Positions 1 to 8,823 of a stretch of 64,000 nucleotides of DNA are shown piece by piece (the stretch's first letter is position 1; each line of letters starts with the position of its first letter). This stretch comes from Bradyrhizobium cajani (GTDB lineage: Bacteria > Pseudomonadota > Alphaproteobacteria > Rhizobiales > Xanthobacteraceae), in assembly GCF_009759665.1 (NCBI RefSeq), contig NZ_WQNE01000031.1, forward strand, positions 39,531 to 103,530, read 5' to 3'. The notes beneath the pieces were generated by a model. That model worked only from the letters and a program-made list of their open reading frames with translations. It ran no database searches and had not been told where the DNA came from. The position numbers were made by a program, and so were the translations under genes.

Positions 1-1096
1 GCTGATGCGCGCGCTCGAAGTCCTCCAGGGCCCGCTCGCACTGCTTCATCTCCTGGAGCGCGACGCCGCGGCTGTTGAGCGCGTCGACATAGTCGGGCTT
101 GAGCGCGACGGCCCTGTCGAGGCTGACGAGCGCTTGCTTGAACCTCTTCAGCTCCATCAGCACGCAGCCGATGTTGTGATGAGCCTCGACGAAATCGGGC
201 GCGATCGTCACCGCGCGGGTCAGGCTCTTCAGCACTTCGTCGTACCGCCGCATCTGGAGCAGCGCGATGGCGCGGTTGTTGTGGATGTCGGCATGTGCGG
301 GGTGTAATGCGAGCGCGGCGTCGAAGCTCGCGACCGCTTCGTCAAGCCTCCGCAGGCCTTGCAGCGCCACGCCGCGGTAATTGTGCGCCTCAGCGAAATC
401 GGGCGCCAGCGCGATCGCCTTGTCATGGTCGGCCAGGGCCGCTTCGAGCCGTCCCAATTCCTGAAGCGTGACGCCCCGATTGTGGAATGCCTCGGCATAG
501 GCGGGATTGAGCGCCACGGCACGATCGAAGCTCGCGATGGCGCGGTCGAACAGCCGCATCTGCTGCTGAAGGACGCCGCAATTGTTCCAGGCTTCGGCAA
601 ATTCCGGCTTGAGCGCCGACGCTCTTTCAAGACTGGCCAGCGCCTCCTCGAACCGGCCGAGCGCCTTCAGGACGAGGCCGCGATTATAGAAGATCTCGGC
701 ATGATCGGGCAGCAGCACCAGCGCCTTGTCGTAGCTCGCCAGCGCCTCGTCGTGTCGCGCGAGCTCCTGAAGCGTGGTCGCGTGATAGAGGAAGTAGAGC
801 GGGTCGGTGCGCTTGAGCCTGATCGCCTTGCCGAGCAGGTCGACAGCGAGATCGGCGCGTCCGACCTGTCGTGCGATCAGGCCGAGATGATACAGCGCGT
901 CCGGGTGATTGGGCTGCATGGCGAGCGTGCGCTGATAGCAGGCTTCAGCCTCCGCAAGCCGGCCAGCCTGATGATGCCAGATCCCGGATTCGAACTCTTC
1001 GGCGGCATTCGCGTTGTGCACGCTCGTGAAGCTCGCTGCCTGAGCGGGCGAGATCTGCCCGCGTTTGGCCGCAGACCGGCGCTCCCTGCGATTCAT
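1..1096 (-). CDS. TPR-repeat protein, C-terminus cut off by the window edge
   Basis: The reverse strand reads open from an ATG at 1096 to base 1, giving about 365 residues without a stop. After a short Arg-rich start (MNRRERRSAAKRG) comes a chain of about ten 34-residue tetratricopeptide units. They have the canonical pattern of small residues at positions 8, 20 and 27 and a closing Pro at position 32, for example 'AYAEAFHNRGVTLQELGR' followed by 'LEAALADHDKAIALAP'. TPR superhelices are protein-docking scaffolds. In this genus similar N-terminal arrays are often followed by a glycosyltransferase-like (SPINDLY/OGT) domain, but that part would lie outside the window, so the activity is unknown. 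No signal peptide or membrane segment is visible. It is divergent from the NIPSNAP gene. Confidence 0.88.
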   Translation of the reverse strand, partial: MNRRERRSAAKRGQISPAQAASFTSVHNANAAEEFESGIWHHQAGRLAEAEACYQRTLAMQPNHPDALYHLGLIARQVGRADLAVDLLGKAIRLKRTDPLYFLYHATTLQELARHDEALASYDKALVLLPDHAEIFYNRGLVLKALGRFEEALASLERASALKPEFAEAWNNCGVLQQQMRLFDRAIASFDRAVALNPAYAEAFHNRGVTLQELGRLEAALADHDKAIALAPDFAEAHNYRGVALQGLRRLDEAVASFDAALALHPAHADIHNNRAIALLQMRRYDEVLKSLTRAVTIAPDFVEAHHNIGCVLMELKRFKQALVSLDRAVALKPDYVDALNSRGVALQEMKQCERALEDFERAHQ

Positions 1097-1293
1097 CCGG
1101 TGTCCCCGTGATGGAATTTTGCGATTTGCCGATGTCGGCGCCGACCTCCCCGCATGTTGAAGACGACCCAAGCCCGGCCTCTTGAGAATATTTTCGATGC
1201 GTGTCACGACGGTGACTGATTGGCATTCCGCCTTTCTCGTTCAACCGCCCGGCCGCGCCAGATGGCCGCACGACAAAATCGGGGAGACCACCG

Positions 1294-1620
1294 ATGATCT
1301 ACGAAATGCGCGTCTATCGCTGCGTGCCCGGCCGCCTGCCGGCTCTGTTGAAGCGGTTCGAGACGGTGACGCTGAAGCTGTGGGAGAAGCACGGCATCCG
1401 CCAGGCCGGCTTCTTCACCACGCTGATCGGTGAATCCAACCAGGAGCTGACCTATTTCCTGGCCTGGGACTCGCTCGGCGAGCGCGAGAAGAAGTGGGGC
1501 GCATTCATGACCGATCCGGACTGGCTCGAGGCCCGGGCCAAGTCGGAAGCCGACGGCCAGATCGTCGGCAACATCGTCAGCCAGATCCTGGCGCCGACCG
1601 CCTTCTCCGCGGTCAAGTAG
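1294..1620 (+). CDS. NIPSNAP family protein
   Basis: A 108-residue protein beginning MIYEMRVYRCVPGRLP, the typical opening of NIPSNAP/dimeric alpha-beta barrel proteins. The family usually spans about 100-110 residues, so this is a complete single domain. Conserved features are the Y-E-x-R-x-Y start, the central W-E-K-H-G-I-R-Q-A-G-F segment and the L-A-W-D-S-L strand. A GGGGAGA Shine-Dalgarno lies just upstream of the ATG. The molecular role of bacterial NIPSNAPs is not settled; the fold is shared with small monooxygenase-like proteins. The gene stands alone, 122 bp before kdsA. The family call is firm, the function is not. Confidence 0.85.
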   Translation: MIYEMRVYRCVPGRLPALLKRFETVTLKLWEKHGIRQAGFFTTLIGESNQELTYFLAWDSLGEREKKWGAFMTDPDWLEARAKSEADGQIVGNIVSQILAPTAFSAVK

Positions 1621-1742
1621 CGACCCGCGGCGCGGCGCGGCGGGAACCCTGGCGCAACCCTGATATTCGAGCAGCCTGGGCGGAAGAGGGTTGATCCGAC
1701 CCTCATCGCCGCTATGGTCGCGGCGAAACGAGGGAAATTGCC

Positions 1743-2591
1743 TTGAGCTCTTCGAATTCAGCCGCACCGGTCGTCAGCATTGGCACGGTCAAGTTCGGCA
1801 ACGCGCTGCCGGTCGCGATCATCGCCGGGCCGTGTCAGCTCGAAAGCCGCCAGCATGCGCTGGAGGTGGCCTCGGCGCTGAAGGAGATCGCGGCGCGGCT
1901 GAAGATAGGCCTCGTCTACAAGACCTCCTTCGACAAGGCCAACCGCACCAGCGCGTCCGCCGCGCGCGGGCTCGGCCTGGCGCAGTCGCTGCCGATCTTC
2001 GCCGAAATCCGATCGTCACTCGGTTTGCCCGTGCTGACCGACGTGCACGAGGCCACGCAGTGCGCCGAGGTGGCGCGGGCGGTGGACATCTTGCAGATCC
2101 CCGCCTTCCTGTGCCGGCAGACCGATTTGCTGCTGGCGGCGGCTGCGACCGGCAAGGTCGTCAACGTCAAGAAGGGCCAGTTCCTGGCACCGTGGGACAT
2201 GGCTAATGTCGTGACCAAGATCACCAGCGCCAACAATCCCAACGTGCTCGTCACCGAACGCGGTGCCTCCTTCGGCTACAACACGCTGGTCTCCGACATG
2301 CGCGCGCTGCCGATCCTGGCGCGCACCACCGGCGCGCCCGTGATCTTCGATGCCACCCATTCGGTGCAGCAGCCCGGCGGGAAGGGGACTTCGTCGGGCG
2401 GTGAGCGTGAATTCGTGCCGGTGCTGGCGCGCGCGGCCGTGGCGGTCGGCGTTGCCGGCGTCTTCATCGAGACTCATCCCGATCCCGACCGCGCGCCTTC
2501 TGACGGGCCCAACATGGTACCGCTGCGCGAGTTCGAGAGCCTCATTCGCAGGCTGATGGCGTTCGACGCGCTCGCAAAGAATCCGGGCTGA
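1743..2591 (+). CDS. kdsA: 3-deoxy-D-manno-octulosonate 8-phosphate synthase (KDO8P synthase)
   Basis: Condenses phosphoenolpyruvate with arabinose 5-phosphate to KDO 8-phosphate, the committed step to the inner-core sugar of lipopolysaccharide. The 282-residue product has the family signatures IAGPCQLES (about 28-36), TDVHE, GQFLAPWDM, FDATHSVQQPGG and ETHPDPDRAPSDGPNM. Translation most likely begins at a TTG (1743) preceded by GAGGGA at 7-base spacing; no in-frame ATG lies near enough to give the usual N-terminus. The stop codon overlaps the ATG of the downstream MFS gene by one base, so the two are co-translated. In many alphaproteobacteria kdsA lies just upstream of eno; here five genes separate them. 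Confidence 0.97.
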   Translation: MSSSNSAAPVVSIGTVKFGNALPVAIIAGPCQLESRQHALEVASALKEIAARLKIGLVYKTSFDKANRTSASAARGLGLAQSLPIFAEIRSSLGLPVLTDVHEATQCAEVARAVDILQIPAFLCRQTDLLLAAAATGKVVNVKKGQFLAPWDMANVVTKITSANNPNVLVTERGASFGYNTLVSDMRALPILARTTGAPVIFDATHSVQQPGGKGTSSGGEREFVPVLARAAVAVGVAGVFIETHPDPDRAPSDGPNMVPLREFESLIRRLMAFDALAKNPG

Positions 2592-3796
2592 TGCAATCAG
2601 GCGAGGCGTGGCCGCACGATCACGGCTTGCCGGCCGCCCTCTACGTGATCTCCGGCGCCAGCTTCGCTGCGGCGCTGTCGGCCCGCGCGCTCGATCCGGT
2701 GCTGCCGCACGTCGCCGAGGATTTTGGCGTCAGCATCGCGACCGCGGCCGGCTTTGCCGCGGTGTTCGCGTTCACCTTCTCGATCATTCAGCCGATCGTC
2801 GGTGCGGCCGCCGATCTGTTCGGCAAGACGCGGCTGATGATCGGCTGTCTCGCGCTGCTCGGCCTCGCCAACATCCTGGGCGCACTCGCGACCTCGTTCT
2901 CATTGCTGTTCGCCACCCGCATCCTCGCCGGCATCGGTTCGGGCGGCGTGTTTCCGGTGGCGCTGAGCCTGACCAGCGATCTTGTCGGCCCGGAGAAGCG
3001 CCAGGTCGCGATCAGCCGGACGCTCGCGGGCGCCATGACCGGCAATCTGCTCGGCGCCTCGGCCTCCGGACTGATCGGCGATTTCCTCGGCTGGCGCGGC
3101 GTGCTGGCGGTGCTCGGCGTGCTCGTGATCGCCGCCTCGATCGCGGTTGCAGCCGGCTTTCGCGGCGCCAAGGTCAAGCATCCGCCGAAGACGAGCCTGT
3201 CGGCGCTGAAGGCCGGCTATCGCACCATCTTCACCAATCCCAATGCTTACGTGTGCTATACGGCCGTGTTCGTCGAAGGCTGCTGTGTGCTCGGCCTGTT
3301 TCCCTACATCGCCTCCTTCTTGTTCGAGCTCGGGCAGACCTCGCTGTCGATTGCCGGCATCGTCATCGCGGGCTTTGCGGTCGGCGGCCTGTTCTACACG
3401 CTGACGGTGTCGCGCCTGCTGCCGCGGCTCGGCGTCAAGGGCATGATGATCGCGGGCATGACGCTGGTCGCCTCGCAGCTCGTCGCCGTGGCCTTCGGCC
3501 CGCGCTGGGAGATCCAGGCGTTGAACCTCATCGTCATGGGCTGGGGCTTCTACATGGCGCATGGCTGCCTCCAGGTGTTTGCCAGCGAGCTGTCGGTCGA
3601 GGCGCGCGCCACCGCGCTGTCGCTGCATTCGTTCTTCTTCTTCATGGGGCAGACGGTGGGGCCGCTCGCCTATGGCTTCGGGCTCCAGCATGCCGGCAAG
3701 ATGCCGACCCTGCTTGTGAGCGCCGCGATCATGGTCGTGCTGGGCCTCGTCTGTGCCAGGCTGCTCAAGCCGCGCGCACCGGCTGATGCGCGCTGA
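2591..3796 (+). CDS. Major facilitator superfamily transporter
   Basis: A 401-residue integral membrane protein with about twelve hydrophobic segments in two halves, the length and layout of a 12-TM MFS carrier. The loop between TM2 and TM3 has a degenerate MFS motif (AADLFGKTRLM), and TM4/TM5 have G-rich signatures (ILAGIGSGGVFPVALSL, GNLLGASASGLIGDFLGWR). It resembles the arabinose-efflux/DHA1-like group, but the substrate cannot be read from the sequence. The start codon overlaps the kdsA stop by one base (TGATG), pointing to translational coupling. Whether that reflects a shared pathway or convenience is unknown. Confidence 0.9.
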   Translation: MQSGEAWPHDHGLPAALYVISGASFAAALSARALDPVLPHVAEDFGVSIATAAGFAAVFAFTFSIIQPIVGAAADLFGKTRLMIGCLALLGLANILGALATSFSLLFATRILAGIGSGGVFPVALSLTSDLVGPEKRQVAISRTLAGAMTGNLLGASASGLIGDFLGWRGVLAVLGVLVIAASIAVAAGFRGAKVKHPPKTSLSALKAGYRTIFTNPNAYVCYTAVFVEGCCVLGLFPYIASFLFELGQTSLSIAGIVIAGFAVGGLFYTLTVSRLLPRLGVKGMMIAGMTLVASQLVAVAFGPRWEIQALNLIVMGWGFYMAHGCLQVFASELSVEARATALSLHSFFFFMGQTVGPLAYGFGLQHAGKMPTLLVSAAIMVVLGLVCARLLKPRAPADAR

Positions 3797-3905
3797 GGTC
3801 TGACCGGTCCTTTATCGGGGCGTCTTTGCGCACCATGACACCGTCAGTCCCCGTATACATGGCACGCGGATTGCTTTGAATCTGGGCAAATCGAGGCCTG
3901 AAACC

Positions 3906-5780
3906 GTGGACGCCCAGATCATCCGCTCGCCCACCGCAGCAAGTGCACCCTGCTCGAGCGGATATTCCGCCAGGCCCCCGCTTCGGCGTTTCCTGACTGA
4001 TTGCCACAAGGAGTTCAAGGTCGATCAATCCGGCAAGCTCGCCGACTACATTCCCGAGCTGACGCGCGCCGACCCCGATCATTTCGGCATCGCGCTCGTC
4101 ACCATCGACGGCCATGTCTACGAGGTCGGCGACAGCGCCGTGCCGTTCACGATCCAGTCGGTATCGAAGGCCTTCGTGTTCGCGCTGGCGCTGGAGACGG
4201 TGGGCGAGGCACGCGTCGCAGCCACGATCGGGGTCGAGCCGAGCGGCGAAGCTTTCAATTCGATCCGGCTCACCAATGACAACCGCCCCTTCAATCCCAT
4301 GGTCAATGCCGGCGCCATTGCCTGCTCGGGCCTGATCTACGAGGTCGAGGGGAAGGGCGCCTTCGAGCGCGTCCGGGCCAAACTCAGCAAGTTCGCCGGC
4401 CGCGAGCTCGACGTTGATGAGGCCGTGCATGCGTCCGAGACGGCGACCGGCAACCGCAACCGGGCGATTGCCTGGCTGCTACGGAATTACGCGGTGCTGC
4501 CCGACGACGTCGACGCCGTGCTCGACGTCTACTTCCGCCAGTGCGCGATCCTGGTGACCGCGCGCGATCTCGCGGTGATGGCGGCCACTCTCGCCAACCG
4601 CGGTGTCAATCCGGTGACGGGTCTGCAGGTGATCACGCCGCACATCGTCGCGCGCACTTTGTCGGTGATGACGAGCTCGGGCATGTACGATTATGCCGGC
4701 GAGTGGACCTATCGCGTCGGCATCCCCGCCAAGAGCGGTGTCGGCGGCGGCATCGTCGCGGCGCTGCCCTCGCAATTGGGGCTCGGGACTTTCTCGCCGC
4801 TGCTCGACAACCACTTCAACAGTGTGCGCGGTCTGAAGGTCTGCGAGGCGCTGTCGGCGCGGTTCGACCTGCACATGCTCAACCGCAACGCCGACGTTCG
4901 CACCAGCATCATGGCGGATTACGACATCTACGGTATCTCCTCGCGCCGCAGCCGCCAGCCGCACGAGCAGCAGATCCTCGACGAGCGCCACAGCGACATC
5001 CGCGTCCTCGAGCTGGTCGGGGCGATGAATTTCGGCACCATCGACTACGTCACGCGAAGACTGACCAGCGAGCCGCCAAATGCGCCGCTGCTCATCATCG
5101 ATTTCCGCCGCGTTCCCGATATCACCGCGGCCGGCGCTGAGCTTCTGGGCGAAACGCTGACCGCCCTCGGCAATGCCGGTGTCACCGCCATCCTCTCCGG
5201 TTTCGAGGAGGCGTCCGCGGTGTGGACCGCGATCACCGCGCGCACGGCGGAGCCACGGCGGCTGCGCCGCTTCGCGCTGCTCGACGATGCCATCGAATGG
5301 GCCGAGGACCAGGTGATCTACCGCTTCGGTGGCTTCACCGATGTCAAGGAGAGCGTGCATCTCGGCGATCAGGCACTGCTGGCCGAGCTCGAGGCCGAAG
5401 AGATCGCCGCGATCGTCAAACTGTCGACCACGCGCCACTTCGCCGCCGGCCAGCGCATCATCGCGGCCGGCGAGGCCGCCAATTCGCTGTTCTTTCTCCA
5501 GAGCGGCATGGTCAGCGTGAAGCTGCCGAGCGGCGTGCGGCTGGCATCCCTCGGCCCCGGCATGGAATTTGGCGAGATGGCGATTCTGGAGCAAAGCCGC
5601 AGCGCCGACGTTTTCGCCGATACGCCCGTCGCCTGCCTCGAACTGCCGCTCGACGGATTTGCCGACTACCGCCGTCTGCACCCGGAGACCTCGCTGAAGA
5701 TCATGCGCAACCTCGCAGCCATTTTGGCGCGGCGGCTGGTAGCAGCGAATGCGAAAGTCGATCTGCTGAGCGCGTACTGA
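3906..5780 (+). CDS. glsA: Glutaminase fused to STAS and cyclic-nucleotide-binding domains
   Basis: Hydrolyses glutamine to glutamate and ammonia. Residues about 20-310 are a complete serine-dependent beta-lactamase-fold glutaminase, with the S-x-x-K motif in FTIQSVSKAF, then NDNRPFNPMVNAGAI, SGMYDYAGEW and a Gly-rich KSGVGGGIVAALP. Ordinary bacterial glutaminases end near residue 310. Here the chain continues into a STAS domain (about 358-460, DIRVLELVGAMNFG ... LLIIDFRRVPDITAAGAEL) and a cyclic-nucleotide-binding domain (about 490-610, with the cap motif GPGMEFGEMAILEQSRSADVFADT). The GTG at 3906 is preferred because GAGG lies 9 bases upstream; a TTG at 3876 would add ten residues. The extra domains suggest allosteric control by cAMP/cGMP or a partner protein (inference). 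Confidence 0.92.
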   Translation: MDAQIIRSPTAASAPCSSGYSARPPLRRFLTDCHKEFKVDQSGKLADYIPELTRADPDHFGIALVTIDGHVYEVGDSAVPFTIQSVSKAFVFALALETVGEARVAATIGVEPSGEAFNSIRLTNDNRPFNPMVNAGAIACSGLIYEVEGKGAFERVRAKLSKFAGRELDVDEAVHASETATGNRNRAIAWLLRNYAVLPDDVDAVLDVYFRQCAILVTARDLAVMAATLANRGVNPVTGLQVITPHIVARTLSVMTSSGMYDYAGEWTYRVGIPAKSGVGGGIVAALPSQLGLGTFSPLLDNHFNSVRGLKVCEALSARFDLHMLNRNADVRTSIMADYDIYGISSRRSRQPHEQQILDERHSDIRVLELVGAMNFGTIDYVTRRLTSEPPNAPLLIIDFRRVPDITAAGAELLGETLTALGNAGVTAILSGFEEASAVWTAITARTAEPRRLRRFALLDDAIEWAEDQVIYRFGGFTDVKESVHLGDQALLAELEAEEIAAIVKLSTTRHFAAGQRIIAAGEAANSLFFLQSGMVSVKLPSGVRLASLGPGMEFGEMAILEQSRSADVFADTPVACLELPLDGFADYRRLHPETSLKIMRNLAAILARRLVAANAKVDLLSAY

Positions 5781-5786
5781 TCACCA

Positions 5787-5847
5787 ATGATGGCGGTGCT
5801 CGCTCCCCGAATGCGGCGCAGCGCGCCGCGTCCGGGACACGAGAGAA
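5787..5847. repeat. Short intergenic repeat between convergent genes
   Basis: The 67-bp gap between the convergent glsA and queF genes is filled by a GC-rich element. It contains ATGCGGCGCAGCGCGCCGC and CGCGTCCGGGACACGAG; the latter 17-mer recurs exactly at 45003-45019. It looks like a degenerate copy of a dispersed intergenic repeat and may also act as a bidirectional terminator. Confidence 0.45.
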
Positions 5848-6300
5848 TTATCCCCGCCCGCGATAGGGCGCGACGCCTTGCTCCGGCACCCACAGGCCTT
5901 TCGGCACGCGGCCGGTCTGCCAGAACACGTCGATCGGGATGCCGCCGCGCGGATACCAATAGCCGCCGATGCGCAGGTATTTCGGCTTGATCTCACGCAC
6001 GATGCGCTTGCCGATCATCACGGTGCAGTCTTCGTGGAAGGCGCCGTGATTGCGGAAGCTCGCGATGAAGAGTTTCAGCGACTTCGATTCCAGCAGCCAC
6101 GCACCCGGCGCGTAGTCGATCATCAGATGCGCGAAATCCGGCTGGCCCGTGACCGGGCAGAGCGAGGTGAATTCCGGCACGGTGAAGCGCACCAGATAAT
6201 CGGTGTCCTTTTGCGGATTGGGCACGCGGTCGAGCTGGGCTTCTTCCGGTGTGTGCGGCCACTCGACCGCGCGGCCGAGCTGGAGGGATTTTTTCGCCAT
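5848..6300 (-). CDS. queF: NADPH-dependent 7-cyano-7-deazaguanine reductase
   Basis: Reduces preQ0 to preQ1 in queuosine biosynthesis for tRNA modification, in the cytoplasm. The 150-residue chain is the short unimodular (YkvM-type) QueF. It has the catalytic Cys in FTSLCPVTGQPDFA, the QueF motif E-S-K-S-L-K-L, the catalytic Asp/His region FRNHGAFHEDC and the C-terminal RIGGYWYPRGGIPIDVFWQTG. The ATG at 6300 is preferred because AGGA lies about 10 bases before it; an upstream GTG at 6309 sits almost on top of that sequence. The gene follows the beta-propeller gene on the same strand with a 52-bp gap. No preQ1 riboswitch is visible. Confidence 0.96.
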   Translation of the reverse strand: MAKKSLQLGRAVEWPHTPEEAQLDRVPNPQKDTDYLVRFTVPEFTSLCPVTGQPDFAHLMIDYAPGAWLLESKSLKLFIASFRNHGAFHEDCTVMIGKRIVREIKPKYLRIGGYWYPRGGIPIDVFWQTGRVPKGLWVPEQGVAPYRGRG

Positions 6301-6352
6301 CGTCGTCACATCCTGTTTCGGGGGGCCGGGATGGACGTAAATGGCGCTGCCG

Positions 6353-7330
6353 TCAACCAGCCGCGATGGTCTGGATCATGACGATCCGGTCGTTGCCGGA
6401 CTCGCAGCCCCAGAGTTCGCCCGGCCTGCCGTCGAGCTGGCGGACATTGGCGTTCGCCTTGTCGCTGGCGAACACGTTGAATTTCTCGGTCGCAGGATCG
6501 AAACGCACGATGGCGTTGGCCGAGAAATCGGTGAGCCAGACCTTGTCCTTGTCGTCGACATAGACGGCGTAGGTGCGGGGGCGATCGCCCGGCAGCTTCC
6601 AGGTCTTCCAGGAGCCGTCGGCAGGGTCGTGCACCGAGACATGGCCGCTGTTCCACTCGCTGACCCAGATCCGGCTCTTCGAATCCGACCAGACCCGCCG
6701 CGAGCCCGCGCCCGGCGTCGGCGGCTCGACCACGGCGGCATTGCCCGTCGCGCGGTCAATCTTCGCGATGTAGCTGCCGGCGAGCGAGGCGTACCAGATA
6801 TCGCCCTTGGGCGTGACCGTGATGCCGTAAGGGCCGACGCCCTTGGGCGCCCTGAACACGTCCATGTCGCCCGAGTGCGGCTTGAGCCGGCCGTAATACC
6901 CGGACTGGCCGGTGAACCAGTAGATGCCCTCCTTGTCGAACACGCCGGTGTTGAGATTGGCCGAGGCGAATTTCTCGGGCAGACGGAACAGCGCGACCTT
7001 GAGGTCGGATGGATCGACCCGCGCGATCGCATTCTGGCCGCCCTCTGTGATCCAGGGGGCGCCGTCAGGGCCGATCGTCACCCCGTGTGGGGCAGCGCCC
7101 TGGCCAAGGCGGACCGTCTTGAAAGTGCCATCTCTGGGATCGAGCCTGCCAAGCAGGCCCTTGCCCTGGGCCGTGAACCAGACCGTGCCGTCAGGAGCCG
7201 GGGCGAGGTCGTGCAGGCCGATGTCGGCACTGATCTGGAAATATTTTGTCCGGAACGAGGCTTCCTGCGCAAAACTTGGGCGGGCGGCGAGGAGGGCGGT
7301 GCTTGAGACAAGAAACTGGCGGCGATTCAT
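6353..7330 (-). CDS. Exported Vgb/SMP-30-like beta-propeller protein
   Basis: A 325-residue protein opening with MNRRQFLVSSTALLAARPSFA, a twin-arginine-like signal (RRQFL, hydrophobic stretch, ASFAQ-type cleavage site). The mature part is built of about six repeated strands of the streptogramin lyase/NHL-like type (DGTVWFTAQGKGLLGRLDP, DGAPWITEGGQNAIARVDP, DIWYASLAGSYIAKIDRAT, KVWLTDFSANAIVRFDP). These repeats resemble virginiamycin B lyase (Vgb), but most relatives are uncharacterised exported propellers and a lyase role should not be assumed. SD GGGG precedes the ATG. The gene is divergent from eno and followed at 52 bp by queF. Confidence 0.85.
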   Translation of the reverse strand: MNRRQFLVSSTALLAARPSFAQEASFRTKYFQISADIGLHDLAPAPDGTVWFTAQGKGLLGRLDPRDGTFKTVRLGQGAAPHGVTIGPDGAPWITEGGQNAIARVDPSDLKVALFRLPEKFASANLNTGVFDKEGIYWFTGQSGYYGRLKPHSGDMDVFRAPKGVGPYGITVTPKGDIWYASLAGSYIAKIDRATGNAAVVEPPTPGAGSRRVWSDSKSRIWVSEWNSGHVSVHDPADGSWKTWKLPGDRPRTYAVYVDDKDKVWLTDFSANAIVRFDPATEKFNVFASDKANANVRQLDGRPGELWGCESGNDRIVMIQTIAAG

Positions 7331-7504
7331 GGCGTTACCCCGACTGTTTCAGATTGAGGTTGGACGCGCAGACCAGATGCCGTCGAGCATAATCGGAGCT
7401 GCTTCACGCGTCAGTCGAAGCACGCCGCCCAAGCGTTCACATTTGCTTGCGCTCCGTGTAAGACCCGCGGCACCGATCAGCCCTAACGAACGGAAGTGCA
7501 CATC

Positions 7505-8788
7505 ATGACCGCCATCATCGACATTATCGGCCGCGAAATTCTCGATAGCCGGGGCAATCCCACCGTCGAAGTCGATGTCGTGCTGGAAGACGGCGCGCTG
7601 GGCCGCGCCGCGGTGCCGTCGGGTGCCTCCACCGGCGCTCATGAGGCGGTGGAACTGCGCGACGGCGACAAGGCCCGCTATCTCGGCAAGGGCGTCTCCA
7701 AGGCAGTCGGCGCCGTCAATGGCGAGATTTTCGAGGCCTTGAGCGGCCTCGACGTCGAGCAGCAGGCCCAGATCGACCAGATCATGATCGACCTCGACGG
7801 TACGCCGAACAAGAGCCGGCTCGGCGCCAACGCCATTCTCGGCGTCTCGCTCGCCTGCGCCAAGGCGGCCGCGAACTCGCTCGACATGCCGCTCTACCGT
7901 TACGTCGGCGGCACCTCGGCGCGGCTCCTGCCGGTGCCGATGATGAACATCATCAATGGCGGCGTGCACGCCGACAACCCGATCGACTTCCAGGAGTTCA
8001 TGATCCTGCCGGTCGGCGCGTCGTCCTTCGCCGAGGGCCTGCGCTACGGCGCGGAGGTCTTCCACACACTGAAGTCCGAGTTGAAGAAGGCCGGCCACAA
8101 CACCAATGTCGGCGACGAGGGCGGCTTCGCCCCGAATCTGCCGTCGGCCGACGCCGCGCTCGACTTCGTCATGAACGCGATCGGCAAGGCCGGCTACAAG
8201 GCGGGCACCGACATCGTGATCGGCCTCGACTGCGCCTCGACCGAGTTCTTCAAGGACGGCAAGTATGTCTATGAAGGCGAGGGCAAGACCCGCTCGATCT
8301 CCGAGCAGGCCAAGTACCTTGCCGACCTGGTCTCGCGCTATCCGATCGTGACCATCGAGGACGGCATGTCGGAAGACGACATGGACGGCTGGAAGGAGCT
8401 GACCGATCTCATCGGCAGGAAGTGCCAGCTGGTCGGCGACGATCTCTTCGTCACCAACGTCAAGCGCCTCGCCGAAGGCATCAAGGCCGGACGCGCCAAC
8501 TCGATCCTGATCAAGGTCAACCAGATCGGCACGCTGACCGAGACGCTCGCTGCCGTCGAGATGGCGCACAAGGCCGGCTATACCTCCGTGATGTCGCACC
8601 GCTCCGGCGAGACCGAGGATTCCACCATCGCCGACCTCGCGGTTGCCACCAACTGCGGTCAGATCAAGACCGGCTCCCTTGCGCGTTCCGACCGCACCGC
8701 CAAATACAACCAGCTCCTGCGCATCGAGCAGCAGCTCGGCAAGCAGGCGCTCTATGGCGGCAAGGCGGCACTGAAGGCGCTGGCATAA
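7505..8788 (+). CDS. eno: Enolase
   Basis: Interconverts 2-phosphoglycerate and phosphoenolpyruvate in glycolysis. The 427-residue product is full length and carries REILDSRGNPTVEVDV at the N-terminus, GAILGVSLA, the metal/substrate region NVGDEGGFAPNL, IVTIEDGMSEDD and the signature LIKVNQIGTLTET near the C-terminus, followed by SHRSGETEDSTIADLAV. The ATG at 7505 is chosen because the GGAAG ribosome-binding site (7492-7496) overlaps an upstream in-frame GTG, making that GTG unusable. In many relatives ftsB and pdhA follow directly; here they start 7.4 and 12.5 kb further on. Confidence 0.98.
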   Translation: MTAIIDIIGREILDSRGNPTVEVDVVLEDGALGRAAVPSGASTGAHEAVELRDGDKARYLGKGVSKAVGAVNGEIFEALSGLDVEQQAQIDQIMIDLDGTPNKSRLGANAILGVSLACAKAAANSLDMPLYRYVGGTSARLLPVPMMNIINGGVHADNPIDFQEFMILPVGASSFAEGLRYGAEVFHTLKSELKKAGHNTNVGDEGGFAPNLPSADAALDFVMNAIGKAGYKAGTDIVIGLDCASTEFFKDGKYVYEGEGKTRSISEQAKYLADLVSRYPIVTIEDGMSEDDMDGWKELTDLIGRKCQLVGDDLFVTNVKRLAEGIKAGRANSILIKVNQIGTLTETLAAVEMAHKAGYTSVMSHRSGETEDSTIADLAVATNCGQIKTGSLARSDRTAKYNQLLRIEQQLGKQALYGGKAALKALA

Positions 8789-8823
8789 GCCGGCGCTTTA
8801 ACAAGAGCAGGGGGAGGATCGAC

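Noticed and set aside
6301..6352. preQ1 riboswitch before queF
   Set aside because: The 52-bp gap lacks the aptamer's conserved elements.
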